Part shown: positions 26,270 to 35,167 of the stretch, in pieces
Layout: each line of letters starts with the position of its first letter
Numbering within the stretch: the stretch's first letter is position 1
Origin: Oceanihabitans iliipiscarium
GTDB taxonomy: Bacteria; Bacteroidota; Bacteroidia; Flavobacteriales; Flavobacteriaceae
Length of the DNA stretch: 64,000 nucleotides
Reading direction: 5' to 3'
NCBI RefSeq assembly: GCF_042686125.1
Contig: NZ_JBHUOV010000002.1
Span: 501,913 to 565,912 of the forward strand
The notes under the pieces: model-generated
What the model was told of the DNA's origin: nothing
Databases searched by the model: none
Seen by the model: the letters and a program-made list of their open reading frames with translations, nothing else
Program-made: the position numbers and the translations under genes

Positions 26270-26725
26270 ATGAAGAAGCTCTTAATCTTATCAACAATAC
26301 TAATCGGCTTCATCAGCTGTTCAATAAAAGAAAAACCTGAATTTTTAAGAGTCGAAAATATCACTATTTCCGAATCGTCTTCAAATTTCATAACCCTTAC
26401 TGCTGATGCTTATTTCAATAATCCCAATGATGTTGGTGGCGAGTTAAAAACAGATGAGATAAAAGTCTATGTTAATGATAATGAAATGGCCAACGTCTCT
26501 ACCGAAAGCTTTAAAGTACCAGCTAGAAAAGAATTCTCTATTCCTTTAAAAGCGCTTGTTTCAACAGATAGTATTTTTAGCGACAAAAGCCTTGGTGGAT
26601 TACTTGGCAGTTTACTCAACCAAAAACTAAAAGTACAATATAAGGGACAAATAAAATATAAAGTGTTAGGTTTCTCTCACACTTATGATGTTGATAAAAC
26701 TGAAAACGTTAAAATCAAGTTCTAA
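26270..26725 (+). CDS. LEA type 2 family lipoprotein
   Basis: The 151-residue product has a lipobox FISC (Cys17) and one LEA14/WHy-type beta-sandwich: FLRVENITISESSSNFITLTADAYFNNPNDVGGELKTDEIKVYVNDNEMA…KVPARKEFSIPLKALVS. The NPN motif is typical of LEA2 domains. Function is unknown; the family is often a small periplasmic lipoprotein in Bacteroidota. The next gene, ribD, begins two bases after its stop if the TTG start is accepted. Confidence 0.82.
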   Translation: MKKLLILSTILIGFISCSIKEKPEFLRVENITISESSSNFITLTADAYFNNPNDVGGELKTDEIKVYVNDNEMANVSTESFKVPARKEFSIPLKALVSTDSIFSDKSLGGLLGSLLNQKLKVQYKGQIKYKVLGFSHTYDVDKTENVKIKF

Positions 26726-26726
26726 T

Positions 26727-27710
26727 TTGAACACGCACGAAACATATATACAACGTTGCTTACAACTTGCTAAACTTGGTTTAGGAACCACTAGACCAAA
26801 TCCAATGGTAGGCGCTGTAATTGTTCATAAACACTCTATAATTGGAGAAGGCAACACGAGTGCATATGGAGGTCATCACGCCGAAGTAAACGCTATTAAT
26901 TCTGTGAAGGACAAATCGCTATTAAAAGACGCAACACTATACGTTACCTTAGAACCATGTTCTCATTTTGGAAAAACACCTCCTTGTAGCGACTTGATTC
27001 TAAAACACCAGATTCCGAATGTGGTAATTGGCTGTATAGACGACAACCCTGAAGTCGCAGGAAAAGGCATTCAAAAATTAAAAGCTAATGGTTGTCACGT
27101 TATTGTCGGTGTTTTAGAAAAGGACTGCAAAGCACATCACAAACGCTTTTTTACCTATCATAATAAAAAAAGGCCTTATATTATCTTAAAGTGGGCAGAA
27201 TCTACTGATGGATTTATCGCTCCTAAAACAAAACCTAAAAAGGAACCTGTTTGGATTACTAATACACTTTCAAGACAATTAGTACACAAATGGCGCGCAG
27301 AAGAACAGGCCATTCTAGTTGGCAGGAATACAGTGATTCAAGACAATCCTAGTTTAACTGTTAGAGATTGGACAGGAAATCATCCTATTCGCGTGGTTTT
27401 AGACAAAGACAATCAACTATCAAAAGACTATAAAATCTTTAATTCTGATGCTGAAACTATTGTTTTAAAAGTAAACACAGCAAAAAGCATTTGTGACGCC
27501 TTATACAAACACAATATAAATTCAGTAATTATTGAAGGTGGAGCGCAAACATTACAACTATTCATCAATGAAAAGATTTGGGATGAAGCACGAATATTTA
27601 CAGGGCTTACAGAATTTAAAGAAGGTGTAAAAGCCCCTAAATTAACTAGTCGATTACTTTCTGAAGAACATATAGAAAACGACACATTAAGAATTTACAA
27701 GAATGATTAA
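26727..27710 (+). CDS. ribD: Riboflavin biosynthesis deaminase/reductase RibD, TTG start
   Basis: RibD deaminates and then reduces the pyrimidine intermediate of riboflavin synthesis. The product has the cytidine-deaminase-like domain with the zinc ligands HAEVNAI, EPCSHFGKTPPCSDLI, and the C-terminal reductase domain (KWAESTDGFIAPK…). An ATG exists at 26685 within the preceding gene, giving 341 residues, but the usual family N-terminus M-N-T-H-E-x-Y-I-x-R-C fits a TTG start at 26727 (two bases after the LEA2 stop) giving 328 residues. The stop overlaps the HAD gene start by 8 bases. Confidence 0.94.
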   Translation: MNTHETYIQRCLQLAKLGLGTTRPNPMVGAVIVHKHSIIGEGNTSAYGGHHAEVNAINSVKDKSLLKDATLYVTLEPCSHFGKTPPCSDLILKHQIPNVVIGCIDDNPEVAGKGIQKLKANGCHVIVGVLEKDCKAHHKRFFTYHNKKRPYIILKWAESTDGFIAPKTKPKKEPVWITNTLSRQLVHKWRAEEQAILVGRNTVIQDNPSLTVRDWTGNHPIRVVLDKDNQLSKDYKIFNSDAETIVLKVNTAKSICDALYKHNINSVIIEGGAQTLQLFINEKIWDEARIFTGLTEFKEGVKAPKLTSRLLSEEHIENDTLRIYKND

Positions 27711-28314
27711 AACTCTAATATTCGATTTTGGAGATGTCTTTATCAATTTAGACAAATCTGGCGCAATGAAAAATGTGCTAGATCTTTTTGAAATCGAAAC
27801 GCTTTCTGAAGACCTTATTGCTATAAACACCCTTTATGAGCAAGGTTTGATTGCTACTGAAGAGTTTCTAGAATTCTATCAAGATAATTTTCCGAACTTA
27901 TCAGAAAAAGATATTATTGATGCATGGAATTATATTTTGAAAGATTTCCCAAAAAATCGCCTAGAATTTCTTCAACAATTAGCCAAAGAAAAAAAATATA
28001 AACTTATCTTATTAAGCAATACAAACGAGCTTCATATTAATTGGATAAAAGATCAGGTTTTATTTTATGATGATTTTAAAGCATGTTTTGACGCTTTTTA
28101 TTTATCGCATGAAATTCAGCTTCGTAAACCAAATACAAATATTTACGAATTTGTTTTAGCTGAAAACAAACTCATCCCAAAAGAATGTCTATTTATTGAT
28201 GACACAAAAGAAAATACTGAATCTGCAGAAAAATTAGGTATTCATACTTGGAATATTGACGAAACATCTGAAGACATTATCAATTTATTTAAGATTAAAA
28301 AAGACCTGTTTTGA
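27703..28314 (+). CDS. HAD superfamily hydrolase
   Basis: A 203-residue HAD subfamily IA protein: motif I LIFDFGDVFINLD (nucleophile Asp; second Asp one turn later), motif II LILLSNTNELH and motif III/IV RKPNTNIYEFV…LFIDDTKENTESAEKLGI. Such proteins dephosphorylate small metabolites; the substrate is unknown. It starts inside the last 8 bases of ribD and the next gene begins within its own stop codon, so ribD-HAD-transporter are coupled. A riboflavin-pathway phosphatase role (dephosphorylating the RibD product) is an attractive but unproven idea. Confidence 0.87.
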   Translation: MIKTLIFDFGDVFINLDKSGAMKNVLDLFEIETLSEDLIAINTLYEQGLIATEEFLEFYQDNFPNLSEKDIIDAWNYILKDFPKNRLEFLQQLAKEKKYKLILLSNTNELHINWIKDQVLFYDDFKACFDAFYLSHEIQLRKPNTNIYEFVLAENKLIPKECLFIDDTKENTESAEKLGIHTWNIDETSEDIINLFKIKKDLF

Positions 28315-29171
28315 TAAATCTTTTATTCAGCATTATAGCCTCTACTTTAATCTTCATTGTCTTCAAGCTATTTAATAAATACAACATTAATACCTTTCAA
28401 GCCATTGTAGTTAATTACTTTGCTGCTTGTGTTTGTGGCCTTATAACATATGACAGTCCAATACACATTCAAGACATCGTCCAGTCACAATGGTTTTATG
28501 GCGCTATTTTCTTGGGCTTTCTCTTTATATCTATATTTTACATCATGGCCTTAACCTCTCAAAAGCTTGGGCTTTCTGTGGTTTCGGTAGCCAGTAAAAT
28601 GAGTGTAGTTATTCCAGTAGCATTTGGTATATATGCTTATCAAGAAGGCGCAGGAGTTCAGAAAATTACAGGTATTATTTTAGCACTAATTGCTGTTTAT
28701 CTGACTTCTATTAAATCCAACACCACATTTTCACTTAAAAGCTTATGGTTACCCATTATATTGTTTTTTGGTTCAGGAACTATTGACACGTCCATAAAAT
28801 ATATTGAAACAACTTATGTAGCAGATAATGGAATACCAATATTCACTGCTACTATTTTTTCAATAGCTGCCATCACTGGAGTACTTATTTTAACAACCAA
28901 GGCTTTGAAAAAGCAATTTGCTATTAATTTCAAAACTATTTTTGGTGGAATAGTTTTAGGTGTAGTTAATTATTATTCTATCTTTTTTTTACTGAAAGCG
29001 CTAAATTTTGAAAATACTGAAAGCTCTACCATCTTCACCATTAACAATGTGGCTATTGTTATGCTTTCTACCTTAATCGGATTATTCTTATTTAAAGAAA
29101 AATTGATTTTTAAAAATTGGATAGGTATTGGCTTAGCTATCATTTCTATAACTTTAGTTACTTTAGCTTAA
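28311..29171 (+). CDS. EamA/DMT-family transporter, TTG start
   Basis: A 286-residue protein with ten predicted membrane helices in the two-fold EamA pattern (drug/metabolite transporter superfamily). It starts with TTG at 28311 as part of the overlapping TTGA that also contains the HAD stop TGA; there is no ATG that keeps helix 1 (LLFSIIASTLIFIVFKLF) intact. Conserved features include SKMSVVIPVAFGIYAYQEG at the end of the first half and FTINNVAIVMLSTLIGLFLFKE at the second, the pro-like EamA motif. Substrate unknown. The gene context with ribD hints at a flavin-related compound, which is inference only. Confidence 0.85.
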   Translation: MINLLFSIIASTLIFIVFKLFNKYNINTFQAIVVNYFAACVCGLITYDSPIHIQDIVQSQWFYGAIFLGFLFISIFYIMALTSQKLGLSVVSVASKMSVVIPVAFGIYAYQEGAGVQKITGIILALIAVYLTSIKSNTTFSLKSLWLPIILFFGSGTIDTSIKYIETTYVADNGIPIFTATIFSIAAITGVLILTTKALKKQFAINFKTIFGGIVLGVVNYYSIFFLLKALNFENTESSTIFTINNVAIVMLSTLIGLFLFKEKLIFKNWIGIGLAIISITLVTLA

Positions 29172-29786
29172 ATGGAAATTAAAGACACGTACAAAACCAT
29201 CACCAAACCCTCTAAAGAAGTTCTCTTTAAAGACAAAAATTCAAAATTCTTTGGCTATGCATTTCCTGTGTTAAACGAAGACGAAGTTAAATCACATATT
29301 GAAGATTTAAAAAAACAACATCATACAGCAAGACATTGGTGCTATGCCTATCAATTAGGCACCGAAGCTAACAAGCTCTCTTATAGAGCCAATGATGATG
29401 GAGAACCTAATAATAGTGCTGGAATGCCTATTTACGGACAAATTCAATCTTTTGAATTAACGAATATTCTTGTTGTAGTTGTGCGCTATTTTGGAGGTGT
29501 GAAACTTGGTGTTGGCGGTTTAATAAATGCCTATAGAACTGGAGCTCAGATGGCTTTAGAAGCTTCAAAGATTGTAGAAAAAACCATTAACATAGAATAC
29601 TGTCTTTCATTTGCTTATAAAAATATGAATAAGGTGATGCGTATAATAAAAGAGAAAAACTTAAATGTTACGCATCAAGTTTTAGAATTAGATTGTAAAA
29701 TTTATATTTCTGTACGTCAAAAAGAAGCCAATTCTATATTTGAAATTTTTGACCATCTGTTTGAAATAAAAATTGAAGAAATATAA
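29172..29786 (+). CDS. YigZ family (IMPACT-like) protein
   Basis: The 204-residue product belongs to the YigZ/IMPACT family: KDKNSKFFGYAFPV, HHTARHWCYAYQLG, ANDDGEPNNSAGMPI and VVVVRYFGGVKLGVGGLINAYRTGAQMAL. The N-terminal domain has a ribosomal-protein-S5-like fold; a C-terminal ferredoxin-like domain follows. The family is thought to bind nucleic acid, but its function is not known. It directly abuts the stop of the transporter gene and ends 9 bases before the opposite-strand thioesterase. Confidence 0.9.
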   Translation: MEIKDTYKTITKPSKEVLFKDKNSKFFGYAFPVLNEDEVKSHIEDLKKQHHTARHWCYAYQLGTEANKLSYRANDDGEPNNSAGMPIYGQIQSFELTNILVVVVRYFGGVKLGVGGLINAYRTGAQMALEASKIVEKTINIEYCLSFAYKNMNKVMRIIKEKNLNVTHQVLELDCKIYISVRQKEANSIFEIFDHLFEIKIEEI

Positions 29787-29795
29787 ACTTCTACT

Positions 29796-30194
29796 TTAAA
29801 GTTGATCTAAAATATAATCAGGACATTTCATTGGGCGTTTGGTTTTCATATTCACAAAAGCTAAAACTGTATTTGCTTCTACTAAAATTTCGCCAGCTTC
29901 ATTTGAGATTTCATATTCAAATTCTATTTTTACAGAAGGTGTTTTTTTGAGTTGGGTTTTCACTTTAATAACCTCATCGTAATAAGCTGATTTTTTGAAA
30001 TTTAAAGCCATCGAAATTACAGGAAGCATAACACCATTTTTTTCCATTTCATCATAGGAAATTCCAAACGCTCTTAACCATTCTGTCCTACCCATTTCTA
30101 GATATAATGCGTAATTACCATGATGCACAACACCCATTTGATCGGTTTCACCATATCTAATTCTTATGAAAATTTCGTGAGCTTTCATATGCAT
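29796..30194 (-). CDS. Acyl-CoA thioesterase, YbgC/4HBT family
   Basis: A 132-residue hot-dog-fold thioesterase of the 4-hydroxybenzoyl-CoA type. The signature RYGETDQMGVVHHGNYALYLEMGRTEWLRAFG with the Asp after GET (catalytic in the family), and ALNFKKSAYYDEVIKVKTQL and VLAFVNMKTKRPM are present. Two start codons are possible (30194 and 30188, MHMKAHEIFIRI); the second gives the usual length, but the difference is only two residues. The gene is divergent from dnaA. Substrate chain length unknown. Confidence 0.88.
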   Translation of the reverse strand: MHMKAHEIFIRIRYGETDQMGVVHHGNYALYLEMGRTEWLRAFGISYDEMEKNGVMLPVISMALNFKKSAYYDEVIKVKTQLKKTPSVKIEFEYEISNEAGEILVEANTVLAFVNMKTKRPMKCPDYILDQL

Positions 30195-30289
30195 ATATCA
30201 ATATTTTTTTGTAGTTTCGGTAACGGATTAAACATGCGAAAAAAATTCTTAATATTCAATAGGAAAAGATTTTTTTTTTTAGAATTTTG

Positions 30290-30372
30290 TTCACATATTT
30301 GCCACGCTATAAAACAACCAGAGGAAACTAATTCCTCTTTTTTTTACTAACTATAAATTTCACCCTAAAAGA
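30290..30372 (+). promoter_or_regulatory. dnaA leader with promoter-like sequence and terminator-type hairpin
   Basis: A near-consensus -7 element CATATTTG (30294-30301, one mismatch to TAnnTTTG) is followed about 19 bases later by hairpin AGAGGAA (30320-30326) / TTCCTCT (30332-30338), a 5-base loop, and a run of seven T (30339-30345). The hairpin plus U run has the form of a rho-independent terminator in the plus direction, but dnaA (ATG at 30373) is the only gene it precedes. It may attenuate dnaA transcription. On the minus strand the arm is not followed by a U run. Confidence 0.5.
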
Positions 30373-31800
30373 ATGAGTGTTACTGCGCAATCGGTTTGGA
30401 ATAATTGTCTTGATTTTATAAAAGATAATATTCAACCGCAAGCATATAAAACATGGTTTGAGCCAATCATTGCAGTAAAACTTGCTGAAAACGCATTAAG
30501 TATTCAAGTTCCAAGTAAATTCTTTTACGAATGGCTTGAAGAGCATTATGTGAAAATTTTAAAAGTAGCTCTAACCAAAGAGTTAGGTGAAACCGCTAAG
30601 CTTGTTTACATTATTAAAATGGAAAACACTTACGGAAACAAACAACCGTTTACAGAGAAAATTCCTAGCTCAAATAGATCTGCTGTTAAATCGCAGGAAG
30701 TTGATATTCCTTTAAATAATAAAAATCCTGAGTTAAGAAATCCTTTTATTATTCCTGGAATTAGAAATGTAAAAATTGAATCTCAGCTCAATCCTAATTA
30801 CAGTTTTGAAAACTTTTTGGAAGGCGATTCAAATCGTTTAGCCAGAAGTGCTGGATTAGCAGTGGCGAGCAAACCTGGTGGCACATCATTCAATCCTTTA
30901 TTAATTTTTGGAGGTGTTGGTTTAGGAAAAACACACTTAGCACATGCAATTGGTGTTGATATAAAAGATAAATACCCAGAAAAAACGGTTCTTTATATTT
31001 CTGCTGAAAAATTCACTCAACAATATATAGATTCTGTAAAAAAGAATAATAGAAACGACTTTATTCATTTTTATCAAATTATTGACATCTTAATTATTGA
31101 TGATGTGCAATTCTTATCTGGAAAAACAGGAACACAAGATGTTTTCTTCCATATTTTCAACCACTTACACCAAAACGGAAAGCAAGTCATCTTAACGAGT
31201 GACAAAGCACCTGTAGACATGCAAGATATCGAGCAACGTCTATTGTCAAGATTTAAATGGGGGCTTTCTGCTGAATTACAAAGTCCAGATTTTGAAACAC
31301 GCGTTTCAATTCTTAAAAATAAATTGTATCGTGATGGTGTTGAATTACCAAATGACATCATTGAATATGTTGCAAAACATATAAAGACGAATATTCGTGA
31401 ACTTGAAGGTGCAATCATATCATTAATTGCACAATCCTCTTTTAACAAAAAAGAAGTCACAATTGAGCTAGCTAAGCAAGTTGTAGAGAAATTTGTGAAA
31501 AACACTAAACGCGAAGTGTCTATAGATTACATTCAAAAAATAGTTTCTGATTATTTTCAAATGGATGTGGATACTCTTCAATCTAAAACAAGAAAGCGTC
31601 ACATTGTTCAAGCAAGACAATTAGCGATGTTTTTTGCTAAAAAATTCACTAAAGCTTCTTTAGCGAGTATTGGTTCTCAAATTGGTAAGCGTGACCATGC
31701 TACGGTTCTTCATGCTTGTAAAACTGTTGACAACTTATCGTCTACAGATAAGCAGTTTAGAAAATACGTCGAAGATTTAACTAAAAAGCTTTCGGTATAA
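30373..31800 (+). CDS. dnaA: Chromosomal replication initiator DnaA
   Basis: DnaA binds and opens the replication origin. The 475-residue product contains domain I (TAQSVWNNCLDFIKDNIQPQAYKTWFEPI), AAA+ domain III with Walker A GGVGLGKTHLAHAIG, Walker B LIIDDVQFLSGK, the Arg finger region QRLLSRFKWG, and domain IV DNA-binding helix-turn-helix ending in QIGKRDHATVLHACKTVDNL. Length is typical. No cluster of DnaA boxes is seen nearby, so oriC is probably elsewhere. A terminator-like hairpin lies in its leader (see that entry). Confidence 0.98.
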   Translation: MSVTAQSVWNNCLDFIKDNIQPQAYKTWFEPIIAVKLAENALSIQVPSKFFYEWLEEHYVKILKVALTKELGETAKLVYIIKMENTYGNKQPFTEKIPSSNRSAVKSQEVDIPLNNKNPELRNPFIIPGIRNVKIESQLNPNYSFENFLEGDSNRLARSAGLAVASKPGGTSFNPLLIFGGVGLGKTHLAHAIGVDIKDKYPEKTVLYISAEKFTQQYIDSVKKNNRNDFIHFYQIIDILIIDDVQFLSGKTGTQDVFFHIFNHLHQNGKQVILTSDKAPVDMQDIEQRLLSRFKWGLSAELQSPDFETRVSILKNKLYRDGVELPNDIIEYVAKHIKTNIRELEGAIISLIAQSSFNKKEVTIELAKQVVEKFVKNTKREVSIDYIQKIVSDYFQMDVDTLQSKTRKRHIVQARQLAMFFAKKFTKASLASIGSQIGKRDHATVLHACKTVDNLSSTDKQFRKYVEDLTKKLSV

Positions 31801-31813
31801 CTTCCTTTTACAA

Positions 31814-32272
31814 ATGACTAAAATTCTCATGGTTTGCTTAGGAAATATCTGTCGCTCTCCTTTAGCAGAAGGTATTTTACGTTCAAAGCTTTCAAATGAT
31901 CAATTTATAATTGACTCTGCTGGCACAGGCAATTATCATGTTGGCGATTTGCCCGACAAACGCTCTATTGCTGTTGCTTCAAAATATGGTATTGACATCA
32001 CCAATCAACGTGGTAGGCAATTTTCAGTAAATGACTTTGATGCTTTTGATTTAATTTATGTGATGGACAACTCTAATTTTAAGAACGTTGTTAAATTAGC
32101 TCGAAACGAAAATGATATTGCTAAAGTTAAGCTTATTTTAAACGAAGTTTATCCTAATCAAAATTACGACGTCCCTGACCCATATCACGATAGTAATCAA
32201 GGGTTTGAGAACGTATTTAAAATGCTTGATGAAGCAACAGACGTTATAAAAGAGAAAGTTACGCTTGGGTAA
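31814..32272 (+). CDS. Low molecular weight protein tyrosine phosphatase
   Basis: A 152-residue phosphatase with the P-loop CLGNICRSP (Cys8 nucleophile, Arg14) at the N-terminus and the general-acid Asp in VPDPYHDSNQGFENV. The family dephosphorylates phosphotyrosine or arsenate/low-molecular substrates; in bacteria it often works with tyrosine kinases of polysaccharide export, but no such kinase is near. It starts 13 bases after the dnaA stop and is probably cotranscribed with it; this dnaA-phosphatase order recurs in Flavobacteriia (from memory of gene order). Confidence 0.93.
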   Translation: MTKILMVCLGNICRSPLAEGILRSKLSNDQFIIDSAGTGNYHVGDLPDKRSIAVASKYGIDITNQRGRQFSVNDFDAFDLIYVMDNSNFKNVVKLARNENDIAKVKLILNEVYPNQNYDVPDPYHDSNQGFENVFKMLDEATDVIKEKVTLG

Positions 32273-32347
32273 AAACACTCAACACCAACCCATTCCATGT
32301 TTTTTTTGTAATTTTAAAAAAATCATGACTTCCTAAAACACATAATA

Positions 32348-33751
32348 ATGAAGAATTCAATTACACTTATTATAGCTTTAATAGCTATTCAAATCTATGC
32401 TCAGGATATAGAAATTGAAGCTTTTGCTACTGGTTTAAGCAACCCTGTTAGCATTAAACATGCTGGAGACGACAGACTGTTTGTAGTTGAAAGACGAGGC
32501 ACTATTCAAATACTTGATGAAAATGGCAACCTGAATGCAACTCCTTTTTTAGATATTGATCCATTAACTATTGGTGGTGGAGAAAGCGGTTTACTTGGAT
32601 TGGCTTTTCACCCAAACTATAGTGCTAACAGTTATTTTTATGTAAACTACACTAATAATTCTGGAGATACTGTAGTCTCTCGATTTACTGCCAACTCACC
32701 AACTTCAGACACAGCAGATCCAAGTTCAGAATTAATACTAATGACTATTGACCAACCCTTTGGAAATCATAATGGTGGAGATTTGGCCTTTGGCCCAAAT
32801 GATGGCTATTTGTATATTGCTACAGGTGATGGTGGTTCTGGCGGAGATCCTGGAGACCGAGCTCAAGATTTAAGTACTCCTTTAGGCAAATTATTAAGAA
32901 TAGATGTTGATAATACTAGCGATGGCAATAATTATGCGATTCCTGCCGACAACCCATTATTTGGAAGCACATCACTTGTTCAGGAAATTTGGTCTTACGG
33001 ATTAAGAAATCCATGGCGTTTTTCTTTTGACAGAGATACTGGTGAAGTTTGGATTGCTGATGTTGGTCAAAATGAAATTGAAGAAATTAACATGGTGTCT
33101 GGAACTAGTCCAGCAATAAACTATGGGTGGCGTTGTTACGAAGGTAATTCGAGTTACAACTTATCGGACTGTCCTGATCCTTCTACTCTACAATTCCCAG
33201 TAGCAGAATATACGCACTCAAGTAGTGGTCCATCAAAATGCTCTATCACTGGCGGTTATAGATATAGAGGTACTGCACAACCTACACTGAGTGGCTTATA
33301 CTTTTTTGCTGATTATTGTAGTAGCGAAATTGGCATCTTAGAATTTGATGGTACCAATTGGAACATGTCATTTACTGAACAATATACAGGTAACAATTGG
33401 TCAGGTTTTGGTGAAGATATTAATGGTGAAATATATATAGCTGGATTAAGTTCTGGAGATATTTACAAAATTATAGATGCAGAATTAAGTGTTTCAGAAG
33501 CATCACTTTCAGATATTAAAATATATCCAAACCCTGTTAATGATGTTTTGATTATTGACAATTCTATTGCTTCAATAAACATCAAAACGATTCATGTTTT
33601 TGACCTCCATGGAAAGCGTATATCCTCTATTAACAATCCAACTGAAAACATGACAAGCATTTCAACCAAATCGATGTTATCTGGATTTTATTTAGTTGAA
33701 GTCACTACTACAGATGGAAGAAAACAAACAACTAAACTCATCAAAAATTAA
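32348..33751 (+). CDS. Secreted PQQ-type sugar dehydrogenase (GSDH) with T9SS sorting domain
   Basis: The 467-residue product has a signal peptide (MKNSITLIIALIAIQIYAQ), a six-bladed glucose/sorbosone dehydrogenase domain (about 22-370) and a T9SS type A sorting domain (IKIYPNPVNDVLIID…TTKLIKN). GSDH motifs are FATGLSNPVSIKHAGDDRLFVVERRG, LGLAFHPNYSANSYFYVNYT, NHNGGDLAFGPNDGYLYIATGDGG and LRNPWRFSFDRDTGEVWIADVGQNEIEEI. Related enzymes use PQQ and oxidise sugars, although PQQ binding is not verifiable from sequence alone. The gene's stop overlaps the next ATG by one base (TAATG). Confidence 0.92.
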   Translation: MKNSITLIIALIAIQIYAQDIEIEAFATGLSNPVSIKHAGDDRLFVVERRGTIQILDENGNLNATPFLDIDPLTIGGGESGLLGLAFHPNYSANSYFYVNYTNNSGDTVVSRFTANSPTSDTADPSSELILMTIDQPFGNHNGGDLAFGPNDGYLYIATGDGGSGGDPGDRAQDLSTPLGKLLRIDVDNTSDGNNYAIPADNPLFGSTSLVQEIWSYGLRNPWRFSFDRDTGEVWIADVGQNEIEEINMVSGTSPAINYGWRCYEGNSSYNLSDCPDPSTLQFPVAEYTHSSSGPSKCSITGGYRYRGTAQPTLSGLYFFADYCSSEIGILEFDGTNWNMSFTEQYTGNNWSGFGEDINGEIYIAGLSSGDIYKIIDAELSVSEASLSDIKIYPNPVNDVLIIDNSIASINIKTIHVFDLHGKRISSINNPTENMTSISTKSMLSGFYLVEVTTTDGRKQTTKLIKN

Positions 33752-34467
33752 TGAACAAGAATATTGGTAAATTATACTTAATCCCTACAACATTAGGAGA
33801 TAATGCACCTTTAGAAGTTTTACCTATTTCAATAAAAAAAGTTATTGAACATGTTGATGTTTTTATTGTAGAGAACGAAAAAACAGCAAGACGCTTTATA
33901 AAAAGTATTCAACCAAAAAAACAGCAATCAGCACTCACTATATTTCATTTAAATAAGTTTACTGATACTCATGAGCTTCCCTTTTTTTTAGAACCTTGCT
34001 TTCAAGGAAAAAATATAGGCTTACTTTCTGAAGCTGGTTGTCCTGGTGTCGCAGACCCAGGAGCAGATGTTGTTAAAATAGCTCACGATAAAAACATACA
34101 AGTGGTACCTTTAGTAGGCCCTTCTTCTATTCTATTAGCCATCATGAGTTCTGGAATGAATGGACAAAGTTTTACTTTTAATGGTTATCTTCCTATTGAT
34201 AAAAATGAAAAAAAACAAGAACTAAAGCGCTTAGAGCGAATATCATTTGAAAAAAATCAATCACAAATTTTTATTGAAACTCCGTATCGTAATAATAAAA
34301 TGCTAGAAGACATCTGTCAGTCTTTAGGAAACAATACACACTTATGTATCGCTTGTGATATCACATTACCAACTGAATTTATTAAAACCAAAACCATAAG
34401 TGATTGGAAAAAAAATATGGTTGACCTTCATAAAAGACCAACCATTTTTATAATTCATAAAAGCTAA
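33751..34467 (+). CDS. RsmI-like SAM-dependent tetrapyrrole-methylase-fold methyltransferase
   Basis: A 238-residue methylase of the RsmI/CbiF superfamily. It begins GKLYLIPTTLGDNAPLEVLP (canonical RsmI has a TPIGN motif at this place), then GLLSEAGCPGVADPGADVVKIAH, the LVGPSSILLAIMSSGMNG segment and IFIETPYRNNKMLEDI. RsmI methylates the 2'-O of C1402 in 16S rRNA. The altered N-terminal motif and shorter length suggest a paralogue with perhaps a different substrate; Bacteroidota often carry two such genes. It overlaps the sugar-dehydrogenase stop by one base. Confidence 0.8.
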   Translation: MNKNIGKLYLIPTTLGDNAPLEVLPISIKKVIEHVDVFIVENEKTARRFIKSIQPKKQQSALTIFHLNKFTDTHELPFFLEPCFQGKNIGLLSEAGCPGVADPGADVVKIAHDKNIQVVPLVGPSSILLAIMSSGMNGQSFTFNGYLPIDKNEKKQELKRLERISFEKNQSQIFIETPYRNNKMLEDICQSLGNNTHLCIACDITLPTEFIKTKTISDWKKNMVDLHKRPTIFIIHKS

Positions 34468-34470
34468 AAA

Positions 34471-35112
34471 CTATACTGTAGTCGCTTTGGCTTTTTGATT
34501 AGGTTTTACTGATGATGTATCATAACCAGAAAACTTTTTCATATAATGTTGTATAGAAGTACCAAAAGCATCTTTAAAACCAGTTTCTCCGTAACTTCTC
34601 AAATATTTTTTTACACTTCCAGGACCAGCTAAATGAGCAGCTGCTAAAATACCAGACTCTGTAACAAGAACACCATTAATAGTCATTCCATTAAAGCGTT
34701 TAATATCTCGACGTAAAATCCATTTGTTACGTTGAGCATTAGCAATAAAAGCTTTCTCTTGTAACTCAGGATCTTGTAAAAATTGATTAGGATTATAAAT
34801 ACCAATCATTTTTAAAGTTTCTTTACCAAATTGGTATTTTCCTAAATAACCGAATTTATTCACGACAAAGTAATCACCTCTAGACTCTTTAAAAGCTAAT
34901 GCTTCTTTAAAACCAACAAAAGACTTTCCTAAATTTGGATTAAAATCTAACGGTTTAGTGTTAAAGGCAAAATATTGTTGTGAAATACTAATTGAAGTGT
35001 TTGAATTTTCTTCAGAGTTTATAACATTAGCAAACTTTTTCGAAGAAACCGAAAACTTCAATAATGTGCAGATCAATAGTAATAGAGCGAACTTTCCTAT
35101 ATTTTTTATCAT
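34471..35112 (-). CDS. Lysozyme-like/transglycosylase-type protein, signal-anchored
   Basis: A 213-residue protein with an N-terminal hydrophobic signal (FALLLLICTLLKFSVS) and a lysozyme-like domain at about 65-190: FKEALAFKESRGDYFVVNKFGYLGKYQFGKETLKMIG, where the Glu in KESRGD and YLGKYQFG are typical of the peptidoglycan-cleaving lysozyme/soluble transglycosylase type, and AAHLAGPGSVKKYLRSYG. It probably acts on peptidoglycan in the periplasm. There is no LysM domain. It is convergent with the RsmI-like gene. Its own -7 element lies 56 bases upstream. Confidence 0.75.
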   Translation of the reverse strand: MIKNIGKFALLLLICTLLKFSVSSKKFANVINSEENSNTSISISQQYFAFNTKPLDFNPNLGKSFVGFKEALAFKESRGDYFVVNKFGYLGKYQFGKETLKMIGIYNPNQFLQDPELQEKAFIANAQRNKWILRRDIKRFNGMTINGVLVTESGILAAAHLAGPGSVKKYLRSYGETGFKDAFGTSIQHYMKKFSGYDTSSVKPNQKAKATTV

Positions 35113-35167
35113 AACATAATTTATTAGTTAATAATTAATAAATAAATCATTCGATTTTTTCGGCGTG

